Origin: Streptomyces sp. NBC_00224
GTDB taxonomy: Bacteria > Actinomycetota > Actinomycetes > Streptomycetales > Streptomycetaceae
Direction of reading: 5' to 3'
NCBI RefSeq assembly: GCF_041435195.1
Contig: NZ_CP108106.1
Span: 4,808,501 to 4,872,500, forward strand
Length of the DNA: 64,000 nt
Below, piece by piece: positions 28,764 through 36,877 of this stretch. Position numbers and translations under genes: made by a program. Position 1 is the first letter of the stretch, and every line of letters begins with the position of its first letter. Below the pieces are notes generated by a model. It had not been told where the DNA came from. It was given only the letters and a program-made list of their open reading frames with translations, and ran no database searches.

Positions 28764-28777
28764 GTTTCACGTGAAAC
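28764..28777. other. parS: parS site (ParB binding)
   Basis: Exact GTTTCACGTGAAAC, third of the four-site cluster. Confidence 0.93.
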
Positions 28778-28812
28778 GAACGCGCCGGTGGTTTCCCGGT
28801 GGGATCCCGGCG

Positions 28813-28826
28813 GTTTCACGTGAAAC
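28813..28826. other. parS: parS site (ParB binding)
   Basis: Exact GTTTCACGTGAAAC, fourth of the cluster, 18 bp before the stop of the convergent membrane-protein gene. Confidence 0.93.
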
Positions 28827-28843
28827 GGGCGCCCCGAAGCCGG

Positions 28844-29683
28844 TCACTCCGGCTGGTGTTCGGGGCCCCCGAAGTCGGGACTGGTGAAGTCCGGGCTGGT
28901 GAAGCTGGGCCGGGTCCCCTTGGACGAGTCACCCGGGCTGTCGAAGTCGGGCCGGTCGTAGCCGAGGCTCGGTATCCGGCCCGCCGAGCGGCGCCTCGGC
29001 GCACCCGGACCGGCACCCGGGTCGGCCAGCGCCTCACGCAGGAACGGGTAGATGCCCCGCTCCACCAGGGCGTGGCGCCATGCGTCACGGGCCCGGGAGA
29101 CCTCCTGCGTTCTCTCGTCGCCCACCTCGGCCTCCTCCGGCTCGGCGACGACCTGGGTGGCGCCGTTGCGGATCGCGGTGAGCAGGAGGCTGATCGCGGC
29201 GGCGAGTATCGCGGCCGCGGTGAGCGCGCCGAAGAACCAGCCGGCGGTCAGTAAAGTGTCGGCGAAGGCGGGCTCGGGGTTGAGCATCTTCAGGATGTAG
29301 CCCACCAACAGGAAGATCGCGGCGGCGGTCCCGGAGAGGACCGGCGCCAGCACCGCGACGACCGCGCCGACGCCTGCACCCGAGGTGGATTCCGGGCTGT
29401 CGACCACCGGAGGCGTCATCACCGAGCCGCGCTCCGATGTGAGCGCGGGGGTGGAGGGCGTGCGCAACTCCTCGCGCACCCTGACGTAGTGGTCGTACTC
29501 GGCCGCCGCGGCCGCCGAGACGAGGGCACCGGCGTTGAGCACCATGGTGCGCAACTGCTCGGTGTTGAGCCTTACTCCTACGCCGGCCAGCTCAGGCCGG
29601 TCGGGCGCGGTGCGCAGTGCGTCGTCGAGGATCCGCTCGAACTCCGGGCGGTCCTCGGTCAGCAGGTGCGGAGCGCTGTTCAT
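28844..29683 (-). CDS. Conserved membrane protein of unknown function
   Basis: Protein of 279 residues. The N-terminal helical region (1-70, about 40 residues beginning MNSAPHLLTED) includes a predicted small amphipathic segment. Two TM segments lie near 100-125 and 140-165. A charged cytoplasmic region ends in a tail with repeated SPDF units (PSFTSPDFTSPDFGGPEHQPE). I chose the second of two close ATGs because GGGGG lies 7 bases upstream of it. It lies beside the parS cluster and converges on thiC. I do not recognise a named family. Confidence 0.7.
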   Translation of the reverse strand: MNSAPHLLTEDRPEFERILDDALRTAPDRPELAGVGVRLNTEQLRTMVLNAGALVSAAAAAEYDHYVRVREELRTPSTPALTSERGSVMTPPVVDSPESTSGAGVGAVVAVLAPVLSGTAAAIFLLVGYILKMLNPEPAFADTLLTAGWFFGALTAAAILAAAISLLLTAIRNGATQVVAEPEEAEVGDERTQEVSRARDAWRHALVERGIYPFLREALADPGAGPGAPRRRSAGRIPSLGYDRPDFDSPGDSSKGTRPSFTSPDFTSPDFGGPEHQPE

Positions 29684-29861
29684 GTGCATCCCCCGATGCT
29701 CCGTAGGGCCGGAAAGCCCGCCTGACGAACGGGCAATCGGGCGGAAACGGAGGAGAGCCTGCTACGGATAAGCCGATGGTAGAGCGGTTACGGCACGGGG
29801 TGACAGGGTGTTTCCGAAATCACCTTGCTGCCGCCCGAGCCGGTGTTTTCCCGATTACGCG

Positions 29862-31013
29862 TCAGTCATGCAGAGGCAACTGCACGACCAGCAGTTTTCC
29901 GGCCATGGTCACCCCACCGTCCATGGCGATGGCGAGGCCGTCCGCGTACACATGCGGTCCCTCCACGACCGGACGGGAGTCTTCCTCGCCGTCTTCGGTA
30001 CCCACTTCGCCCAGCAGATAGGGAATCGGGCTGTGTCCGTGGACCACCCGCTGCCCGCCGTACGCCGAGAGCAGCTCACGCGCGGCCTCGGGGCCACCGT
30101 CGTCGCGGAAGGCGAAGCGCTTGGTGAACTTCCGGAACAGGTCCCAGCATTCGTCGGCGTCGTTGCGGGTGAGCAGCGCGTGCACGGTGTCGTTCACGGC
30201 CTCGATGGAGTCGCCGTACTCCAGATACGCGGTGGTGTCGGAGTGCATCAGCAGATGCCCGTCCTCCTGCTCGATCGCGTCGAGGCGGGACATCCACTGC
30301 AGATGGACGTCCTGGAGGCGATCCATGTCGACCTTCTGGCCGCCGTTGAGCAGCCAGGCGGCCTGGAAGGTGGCGGTGCCCGCACCGGAGTTGACCGGGG
30401 TGTCACCGAAACGCTTGGCGCCGATCAGGAGCAGCTCGTGGTTGCCCATGAGGGCCTTGCAGTAGCCGCCGGCGGCCGCGGCCTCGGCCGACAGCCGCAT
30501 CACCAGGTCGATGACGCCGATGCCGTCGGGACCGCGATCGGTGAAGTCGCCGAGGAACCAGAGGCGGGCATTGCCCGCGGCCCAGTTCGCGTCGACGTCG
30601 ATCAGCCCCTGCTCGCGCAGCGCGGCCAGGAGTTCGTCGAGGTAGCCGTGGACGTCGCCCACGACGTAGAGCGGCCCGAGCCCGTCCGGCAGGGGCGCCG
30701 GGGTGGGGTCGGTCTGCACCCGGACCTGCACGGTGTCCCCCCGGTTGATCACCGGGAGGTCGCGTGCCGTCGGGGTGTAGCCCTCGGGCGGCTCGTCGTC
30801 CGCGAAGGCGTTCCCCGGGTGGATGTCCGGGGGGTACGCCTCCGCCGGGTGCACGGCCGCGGGAGGATGCGGCTGCGCCGGTGGAGGCATCTCGACTGGT
30901 GGGGGCGGCGGGGGGACCTGCGCGGAATGCGCGGGAGCCTGCGCGTACGGAGGCACCCGGAAGTCACGCAACGTCTCCGTCCGCTCGGGTCCCTGACCGG
31001 CCCCCTGAGTCAT
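29862..31013 (-). CDS. Metallophosphoesterase (PPP-type serine/threonine phosphatase-like)
   Basis: Calcineurin-like phosphatase of 383 residues with all metal motifs: VVGDVHGYLDEL (D-x-H), FLGDFTDRGPDG (G-D-x-x-D-R-G), LMGNHELLLIG (G-N-H-E) and HGHSPIPYLL (G-H). This spacing fits PPP protein phosphatases or Ap4A-type hydrolases. The N-terminal 100 residues are disordered and proline-rich (PPPPPPVEMPPP). The start at 31013 is chosen because GGTGGAGGGG precedes it; upstream in-frame ATGs at 31094/31097 lack a good site. Substrate unknown. Confidence 0.85.
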   Translation of the reverse strand: MTQGAGQGPERTETLRDFRVPPYAQAPAHSAQVPPPPPPVEMPPPAQPHPPAAVHPAEAYPPDIHPGNAFADDEPPEGYTPTARDLPVINRGDTVQVRVQTDPTPAPLPDGLGPLYVVGDVHGYLDELLAALREQGLIDVDANWAAGNARLWFLGDFTDRGPDGIGVIDLVMRLSAEAAAAGGYCKALMGNHELLLIGAKRFGDTPVNSGAGTATFQAAWLLNGGQKVDMDRLQDVHLQWMSRLDAIEQEDGHLLMHSDTTAYLEYGDSIEAVNDTVHALLTRNDADECWDLFRKFTKRFAFRDDGGPEAARELLSAYGGQRVVHGHSPIPYLLGEVGTEDGEEDSRPVVEGPHVYADGLAIAMDGGVTMAGKLLVVQLPLHD

Positions 31014-31189
31014 CGACCCCTCCACCACCGTCGCGCCGCCGTACACCGTGGGACCCCCCTGGTCGGGCGGGGATCCGTGGTGTCGTGCGCCCATCATAGG
31101 AATGAGGCTCGTGCTGTGTGACGCACCAGGGGTGGTGAATCCGGGCGCGGCCTTGCTTCCCCGGTTGTTATGTCCCCCAATGTGTTGGT

Positions 31190-32365
31190 CTAGTCCTTGT
31201 CCGCATCGCTGTCGGGGCTCCTGTCCGGCACGTTCGGGTCCTGGCCGAGTCCCCTGGGTTCCGCGACGGGGGAGCGCGGGGGACTGACCGTCGTACGCGG
31301 CGACCGGCGCTGCGACGACGTGCGGATGATGAGTTCGGTCGGTATCACCTGCTCGATCGGGTGACCGTGGTCGATGCCTTCGATGGCGTCGATGAGCAGT
31401 TGGACCACGGCGGTGCCGATGCGCCGGGGCTTGAGCGAGAGGGTGGTGATGGGCGGTTCGGTGCTCGCGTACACGGTGGACTCGCTGCAGCAGACGAGCA
31501 GCAGGTCCTCGGGCACCCGCAGGCCGTATCTGCGGGCGGCCGCCAGCAGATCGGTGCCGTTGGGGTCGAACAGTCCGTACACGGCGTCGGGGCGGTCCGG
31601 GCGGGCGAGCAGCCGGTCGGCCGCGACGGCGCCCGCGCACGGGTCGTGGGCGGGGTAGGACTCGTAGACCGGGTCCTGCCCGACCCGCTCGCACCAGCTC
31701 AGATACGCCTCGGTGGAGAGCCGGGTATAGGTGTCGGTGGTGGTGCCGGTGAGGAGGCCGATCCGGCGGGCGCCGGCGGCTGCGAGATGGTCGAGCAGTT
31801 CGAGTACGGCGGCCTCGTGGTCGTTGTCGACCCAGGCGGTCACCGGTAGCGAACCCGCCGGACGTCCGTCGGAGACCACCGGTAGTCCCTGGCGGACCAG
31901 TTCGGTGACGACGGGGTCCTGGTCGGAGGGGTCGATCACGACGGTGCCGTCGAGGGCGACGTTCGACCAGACGTCCGCGGGGCTGCGGCGTGAGGTGGCG
32001 GGCAGGATGACGAGGGCGTAGCCGCGCGCGAGCGCGGCCGATGTCGCGGCCCTCGCCATCTCGGCGAAATAGGCGAACTCGGTGAAGGTGAAAGGTTCAT
32101 CCCCGTATGTCGTCACAGTCAGGCCGATCAAGCCCGACTTGCCGGTACGGAGCGTGCGGGCCGCTGCGGATGGGCGATAGCCCAGCCGGTCTGCGACCTC
32201 GCGGACGTGGCGGCGGGTGGCGTCGGGGAGCCGGCCCTTGCCGTTGAGCGCGTCGGAGACGGTCGTGATGGAGACACCGGCGGCGGCGGCAACGTCCCGA
32301 ATGCCCGCCCTCCCCAGCCGGCGACCGGTCGACCGGCTCACCTGGTGCTTCCCTGCTGCTGTCAT
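31190..32365 (-). CDS. LacI-family transcriptional regulator
   Basis: Regulator of 391 residues with a LacI HTH (GIRDVAAAAGVSITTVSDALNGKGRLPDATR) and a periplasmic-binding-like sensor domain (LIGLTV... and GTDLLAAARRYGLRVPEDL). No sugar transporter is adjacent, so the target and inducer are unknown. The ATG at 32365 has no Shine-Dalgarno. A TACTAT -10-like box lies 10-15 bases upstream of it on the minus strand, which suggests a leaderless message. Confidence 0.92.
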   Translation of the reverse strand: MTAAGKHQVSRSTGRRLGRAGIRDVAAAAGVSITTVSDALNGKGRLPDATRRHVREVADRLGYRPSAAARTLRTGKSGLIGLTVTTYGDEPFTFTEFAYFAEMARAATSAALARGYALVILPATSRRSPADVWSNVALDGTVVIDPSDQDPVVTELVRQGLPVVSDGRPAGSLPVTAWVDNDHEAAVLELLDHLAAAGARRIGLLTGTTTDTYTRLSTEAYLSWCERVGQDPVYESYPAHDPCAGAVAADRLLARPDRPDAVYGLFDPNGTDLLAAARRYGLRVPEDLLLVCCSESTVYASTEPPITTLSLKPRRIGTAVVQLLIDAIEGIDHGHPIEQVIPTELIIRTSSQRRSPRTTVSPPRSPVAEPRGLGQDPNVPDRSPDSDADKD

Positions 32366-32767
32366 GGCGAGCCGATAGTAGGGCGAGGCGAGACAGTTGG
32401 CCCGGGTGCATATGCACGCGTTGACAGGCACGTTTCTGCATGATCGTAAATGGCTAAGCGCCTTGATTTGCATGGGAGTTGGGCGGAGTCACGTTGTGGT
32501 GGCGGTTGTCGATCGGTGGGCGGCTGCCGAATGCCCGATGTTTCGAAGAGGTCTCAACTCACCTGCACGAGGGATGCGCGCCACGGCGCGAGCCACCGGC
32601 GCACGGCTTTGACGGGGAGCGCTCCCCCTCCCGCGTGCCCACGTCCCCGGGGCGGGGCGGGCGGGGCGGCCGCGTCCGGAGGATGCCTTTTGGCTCTTCG
32701 CAGGGGCGCCGAATCCTCATAAGGTGAGCAGTATTCGTACGGACGGAACGGTCGAGGAGGACCTGCG
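32366..32767. other. LacI-hisC divergent intergenic region
   Basis: This 402-bp gap contains the LacI promoter candidate (TACTAT, reverse of 32375-32380), the 12-bp palindrome at 32406-32417 and a TTGACA at 32421-32426. The hisC promoter side holds no recognisable operator. I see no coding signal or parS copy in it. Confidence 0.55.
32406..32417. promoter_or_regulatory. Candidate LacI operator (perfect palindrome)
   Basis: GTGCATATGCAC is a perfect 12-bp palindrome, placed 41-52 bp upstream of the LacI start. LacI proteins usually bind such CG-centred or AT-centred palindromes and repress themselves. Confidence 0.5.
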
Positions 32768-33847
32768 GTGAGCGAGACGAGCCCCAAGCTGCGCGCCGAG
32801 CTGGACGGCATCCCCACCTACAAGCCCGGCAAGCCCGCGGCCGCCGGCGGCCCGGTCGCGTACAAGCTGTCCTCCAACGAGAATCCGTACCCGCCGCTGC
32901 CGGGGGTGATGGAGGGCGTCGTGGCCGCCGCCGGGAGCTTCAACCGCTACCCGGACATGGCGTGCACCGGTCTGATGAACGAGCTGGCGGACCGTTTCGG
33001 CGTGCCGCTCACCCACCTCGCCACCGGCACGGGCTCGGTCGGTGTCGCCCAGCAGCTGCTCCAGGCCACCTCCGGCCCCGGCGACGAGGTCATCTACGCC
33101 TGGCGCTCCTTCGAGGCGTACCCGATCATCACCCAGATCAGTGGAGCGACGTCCGTAAAGGTGCCGCTGACCTCGGACGATGTGCACGACCTGGACGCGA
33201 TGGCCGAGGCGATCACCGACCGGACCCGGCTGATCTTCGTCTGCAACCCGAACAACCCGACCGGCACCGTGGTCCGCCGGGCGGAGCTGGAACGATTCCT
33301 CGACCGGGTGCCGTCGGACGTGCTGGTGGTCCTGGACGAGGCGTACAAGGAGTTCGTCCGCGACGCCGACGTGCCGGACGGGCTGGAGATCTACCGCGAC
33401 CGCCCGAACGTGGCGGTGCTGCGCACCTTCTCCAAGGCGTACGGGCTCGCCGGGCTCCGGATCGGCTTCGCCGTCGCCCACGAGCCGGTGGCGGCGGCGC
33501 TGCGCAAGACGGCCGTCCCCTTCGGCGTCAGCCAGCTCGCCCAGGACGCGGCGGTCGCCTCCCTGCGCGCCGAGGACGAACTGCTCGGGCGTGTCGGCTC
33601 GTTGGTGGGCGAGCGCGCCCGGGTGTACGAGGGGCTTGTCGGCCAGGGCTGGACCGTGCCCGAGACGCAGGCGAACTTCGTCTGGCTGCGCCTCGGCGAG
33701 CGGACGGTCGAGTTCGCGCAGGCCTGTGAGGCGGCGGGCGTGGTGGTCCGGCCGTTCGCGGGCGAGGGCGTGCGGGTCACGATCGGTGAGACCGAGGCCA
33801 ATGACCTCTTCCTGAAGGTGGCCGAGGGCTTCCGCAAGGCGAACTAG
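32768..33847 (+). CDS. hisC: Histidinol-phosphate aminotransferase-like protein
   Basis: Fold-type I aminotransferase of 359 residues. Its ordered motifs include [15 protein letters not shown] near the N-terminus, [23 protein letters not shown], and the PLP-lysine segment [14 protein letters not shown], with RPF...R near the C-terminus. These match HisC, which transaminates imidazole acetol phosphate; HisC-type enzymes can also act on aromatic amino acids. No other his gene is nearby, so this is likely a second HisC (hisC2 position). The GTG has a GAGGAGGACC ribosome-binding site. Confidence 0.9.
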   Translation: MSETSPKLRAELDGIPTYKPGKPAAAGGPVAYKLSSNENPYPPLPGVMEGVVAAAGSFNRYPDMACTGLMNELADRFGVPLTHLATGTGSVGVAQQLLQATSGPGDEVIYAWRSFEAYPIITQISGATSVKVPLTSDDVHDLDAMAEAITDRTRLIFVCNPNNPTGTVVRRAELERFLDRVPSDVLVVLDEAYKEFVRDADVPDGLEIYRDRPNVAVLRTFSKAYGLAGLRIGFAVAHEPVAAALRKTAVPFGVSQLAQDAAVASLRAEDELLGRVGSLVGERARVYEGLVGQGWTVPETQANFVWLRLGERTVEFAQACEAAGVVVRPFAGEGVRVTIGETEANDLFLKVAEGFRKAN

Positions 33848-34014
33848 GGCCTTTGCACCCCGAGCCCGGTCCGGGACGGTCCCAGGGGCTGTCCGGCGAT
33901 TCCGGTCGGTTTCGGGCCCACCACCTCGCGCGCGTCCGACTCCAGCGCGGGGGAGACCGGGGTCGCGAAGTAGCTCCTCGCCCCGGATGCGGGCGGTGGA
34001 GAGGTTCGGAAGTG

Positions 34015-34047
34015 CCCCCACGAGCGCCGCGCTCGTGGGGGTTTCTT
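34015..34047 (+). terminator. Intrinsic terminator between hisC and cydA
   Basis: Perfect 12-bp stem (CCCCCACGAGCG at 34015-34026 and its complement 34030-34041) with a 3-nt loop CCG, followed by TTTCTT. It is one of the few terminators in the window with a T-rich tail. Confidence 0.9.
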
Positions 34048-34178
34048 CGTGTGTGGCGGTGAGCTGCCCGGTGGGCCAGGAGATCCGCATCCGCCGGAGC
34101 TCGCCCCATACGGGTCCCGCACAGAGGTCCCCCCCCGCTTGAAGGTCACGGAAGCGTGTGCGACATAATGCTTGTGAA

Positions 34179-34194
34179 TGTGAACGCGTTCACA
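34179..34194. promoter_or_regulatory. Rex operator (ROP) of the cyd operon
   Basis: TGTGAACGCGTTCACA is a perfect 16-bp palindrome and identical to the Streptomyces Rex-binding consensus. Rex releases it when NADH/NAD+ rises, inducing cytochrome bd at low oxygen. It lies 85 bp upstream of cydA, with a TAATGC -10-like hexamer just before it (about 34166). Confidence 0.93.
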
Positions 34195-34278
34195 AGCGTG
34201 TCCTGCTTCGTCCCGGAATCAGTGGGATCAGTGGGACAAACTGCCGCTGTGATCACGGCGATGTAAGGAGATGACGTT

Positions 34279-35787
34279 GTGAATCTGGCTCTGGCGCCGG
34301 AAACACTGGCGCGCTGGCAGTTCGGCATCACCACCGTCTACCACTTCCTCTTCGTGCCGCTCACGATCTCGCTCGCCGCGCTCACGGCCGGGCTGCAGAC
34401 CGCGTGGGTGCGGACCGAGAACCAGAAGTACCTCAAGGCGACGAAGTTCTGGGGCAAGCTCTTCCTGATCAACATCGCGATGGGCGTCGTCACCGGCATC
34501 GTCCAGGAGTTCCAGTTCGGCATGAACTGGTCCGACTACTCGCGGTTCGTGGGTGACATCTTCGGGGCCCCGCTCGCGTTCGAGGCGCTCATCGCCTTCT
34601 TCTTCGAGTCGACCTTCATCGGCCTCTGGATCTTCGGCTGGGACAAACTGCCGAAGAAGATCCACCTAGCCTGCATCTGGATGGTCTCGATCGGCACCAT
34701 CCTCTCCGCGTACTTCATCCTGGCCGCCAACTCCTGGATGCAGCACCCGGTCGGCTACAAGCTCAACAAGGCCACCGGGCGTGCGGAGCTCACCGACTTC
34801 TGGCAGGTGCTGACGCAGGACACCACCCTGGTCGTCGTCTTCCACACGCTCACCGCGGCCTTCCTCACCGGTGGCGCGTTCATGGTCGGCGTCTCCGCCA
34901 TCCATCTGCGCCGCAAGAAGCACATCCCGGTGATGCGCACCTCGCTCCGGCTCGGCCTGGTCACGCTCGTCGTGGGCGGACTGCTCACGGCCGTCAGCGG
35001 CGACCAGCTCGGCAAGGTCATGTTCAAGCAGCAGCCCATGAAGATGGCGGCGGCCGAGGCGCTGTGGGACGGCGAGAAGTCGGCGCCCTTCTCGATATTC
35101 GCCTACGGAGACGTGGCCAAGGGCCACAACAGCGTCGAGGTCTCGGTCCCGGGTGTGCTCTCCTTCCTCGCCGACAACAACTTCTCCTCGTACGTCCCCG
35201 GCATCAACGACGTGAACAAGCAGGAGCAGCAGAAGTACGGGCCCGGCGACTACCGGCCCAACATCCCGGTCACCTTCTGGGGCTTCCGCTGGATGATCGG
35301 CTTCGGCATGGCGTCCTTCGCCATCGGAGCCGTCGGCCTCTGGCTCACCCGCAAGAAGTTCCTGCTGGCACCCGGACTCAGGACCGGTGACGACGAGGTG
35401 CCGCATCTGGTCCTCTTCCGGAACAAGGCGCTCAGCACCCGGCTGACCGGCTGGTACTGGTTCATCGCCATCTGGACGCTCGGCTTCCCGCTGATCGCCA
35501 ACTCCTGGGGCTGGATCTTCACCGAGATGGGCCGCCAGCCCTGGGTCGTGTACGGCGTACTGCGCACCAGTGACGCGGTCTCCCCCGGTGTCTCGCAGGG
35601 CGAGGTCCTCACCTCGATGATCGTCTTCACCCTGCTCTACGCCGTGCTCGCGGTGATCGAGGTGCGGCTGCTCGCGAAGTACGTCAAGGCCGGACCACCC
35701 GAGCTCACCGAGTCCGACCTCAACCCGCCCACCAAGATCGGCGGGGACGACCGCGACCCCGACCGGCCGATGGCCTTCTCGTACTGA
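34279..35787 (+). CDS. cydA: Cytochrome bd oxidase subunit I
   Basis: Haem b558/b595/d-bearing subunit of the high-affinity quinol oxidase, 502 residues. It begins LALAPETLARWQFGITTVYHFLFVPLTI, where His22 is the family's N-terminal haem ligand. The second His lies in VVFHTLTAAFLTGGAFM. It has about nine TM segments and the Q-loop region between TM6 and TM7. The GTG start follows AAGGAGATGACGTT. It is first gene of cydA-cydB-cydDC, under the Rex operator. Confidence 0.96.
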   Translation: MNLALAPETLARWQFGITTVYHFLFVPLTISLAALTAGLQTAWVRTENQKYLKATKFWGKLFLINIAMGVVTGIVQEFQFGMNWSDYSRFVGDIFGAPLAFEALIAFFFESTFIGLWIFGWDKLPKKIHLACIWMVSIGTILSAYFILAANSWMQHPVGYKLNKATGRAELTDFWQVLTQDTTLVVVFHTLTAAFLTGGAFMVGVSAIHLRRKKHIPVMRTSLRLGLVTLVVGGLLTAVSGDQLGKVMFKQQPMKMAAAEALWDGEKSAPFSIFAYGDVAKGHNSVEVSVPGVLSFLADNNFSSYVPGINDVNKQEQQKYGPGDYRPNIPVTFWGFRWMIGFGMASFAIGAVGLWLTRKKFLLAPGLRTGDDEVPHLVLFRNKALSTRLTGWYWFIAIWTLGFPLIANSWGWIFTEMGRQPWVVYGVLRTSDAVSPGVSQGEVLTSMIVFTLLYAVLAVIEVRLLAKYVKAGPPELTESDLNPPTKIGGDDRDPDRPMAFSY

Positions 35788-35805
35788 GGCTGAGGAGACA
35801 GAGGC

Positions 35806-36807
35806 ATGGAACTCCACGACGTCTGGTTCGTACTCATCGCCGTTCTGTGGACCGGCTACTTCTTCCTGGAGGGCTTCGACTTCGGAGTCGGGATCCTCAC
35901 GAAACTGCTGGCCCGCGACCGTACGGAGAAGCGGGTCCTGATCAACACGATCGGGCCCGTCTGGGACGGCAACGAGGTGTGGCTGCTGACCGCGGGCGGT
36001 GCGACCTTCGCCGCCTTCCCCGAGTGGTACGCCACGCTCTTCTCCGGCTTCTACCTGCCGCTGCTGATCATCCTGGTCTGTCTGATCGTGCGCGGTGTGG
36101 CCTTCGAGTACCGGGCGAAGCGGCCCGAGGAGAAGTGGCAGCGCAACTGGGAGGAGGCCATCTTCTGGACCTCGCTGATCCCGGCGTTCCTGTGGGGCGT
36201 GGCCTTCGGCAACATCGTGCGCGGAGTGAAGATCGACGCGCACAAGGAGTACGTGGGCACCTTCTGGGACCTGTTCAATGTGTACGCGATCCTCGGCGGA
36301 CTGGTGACGCTGTTCCTGTTCACCTTCCACGGCTCGGTCTTCACCTCCCTGAAGACCGTTGGTGAGATCCGCGAGCGGTCGCGGGCACTGGCACTGAAGC
36401 TGGGCCTGGTCACGGCCGTACTGGCGCTCGTGTTCCTGATCTGGACGCAGGTCTCGCGCGGTGACACCAAGAGCCTGGTCGCGATGGTGATCGCGGTCGT
36501 CGCCCTGGTCGGGGCGATCGGAGCGATCAAGGTCGGTCGCGAAGGCTGGTCGTTCGCCCTGTCGGGCATCACGATCGCGGCCGCCGTGGCGATGCTCTTC
36601 CTGACGCTCTTCCCGAACGTCATGCCGTCCTCGCTGCACGAGGAGTGGAACCTCACGGTCTCCAACGCCTCGTCGAGCCCGTACACGCTGAAGATCATGA
36701 CCTGGTGCGCGGGCATCGCGACCCCGGTGGTGCTCCTCTACCAGGGCTGGACGTACTGGGTGTTCCGCAAGCGGATCGGCACACAGCACATCGCCGACGC
36801 GCACTGA
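35806..36807 (+). CDS. cydB: Cytochrome bd oxidase subunit II
   Basis: Partner membrane subunit of cytochrome bd, 333 residues, starting MELHDVWFVLIAVLWTGYFFLEGFDFGVG. The GFDFGVG and GPVWDGNEVWLL motifs are diagnostic. It has about eight TM segments. GAGGAGACAGAGGC lies upstream, and the gene starts 18 bp after cydA. Confidence 0.96.
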   Translation: MELHDVWFVLIAVLWTGYFFLEGFDFGVGILTKLLARDRTEKRVLINTIGPVWDGNEVWLLTAGGATFAAFPEWYATLFSGFYLPLLIILVCLIVRGVAFEYRAKRPEEKWQRNWEEAIFWTSLIPAFLWGVAFGNIVRGVKIDAHKEYVGTFWDLFNVYAILGGLVTLFLFTFHGSVFTSLKTVGEIRERSRALALKLGLVTAVLALVFLIWTQVSRGDTKSLVAMVIAVVALVGAIGAIKVGREGWSFALSGITIAAAVAMLFLTLFPNVMPSSLHEEWNLTVSNASSSPYTLKIMTWCAGIATPVVLLYQGWTYWVFRKRIGTQHIADAH

Positions 36808-36825
36808 AGTCCGCACAGGGGGTGT

Positions 36826-36839
36826 GTTTCACGTGAAAC
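36826..36839. other. parS: parS site (ParB binding)
   Basis: Exact GTTTCACGTGAAAC in the cydB-cydDC gap, 18 bp after the cydB stop. It sits inside a larger inverted repeat (GGGGGTGT / ACACCCCC, 36819-36847). Confidence 0.93.
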
Positions 36840-36877
36840 ACACCCCCTGACCCGTAGGCCCCTGACCCTTCGAGGGG

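Larger units (their letters stand above)
33848..34278. other. hisC-cydA intergenic region, possible small RNA
   Basis: This 431-bp gap contains a stable hairpin (CCGGGG / CCCCGG arms, near 33955-33985), a strong terminator with a T-rich tail at 34015-34047, and the cydA promoter with a Rex operator at 34179. The hairpin-terminator layout could be a small RNA or simply the hisC 3' end. I see no credible protein gene here. Confidence 0.5.

Noticed and set aside
29770..29860. tRNA-like string GATGGTAGAGCGGTTAC
   Set aside because: It resembles a D-arm but no T-loop GGTTCGA, acceptor pairing or anticodon arm follows, so it is not a tRNA or obvious attachment site.
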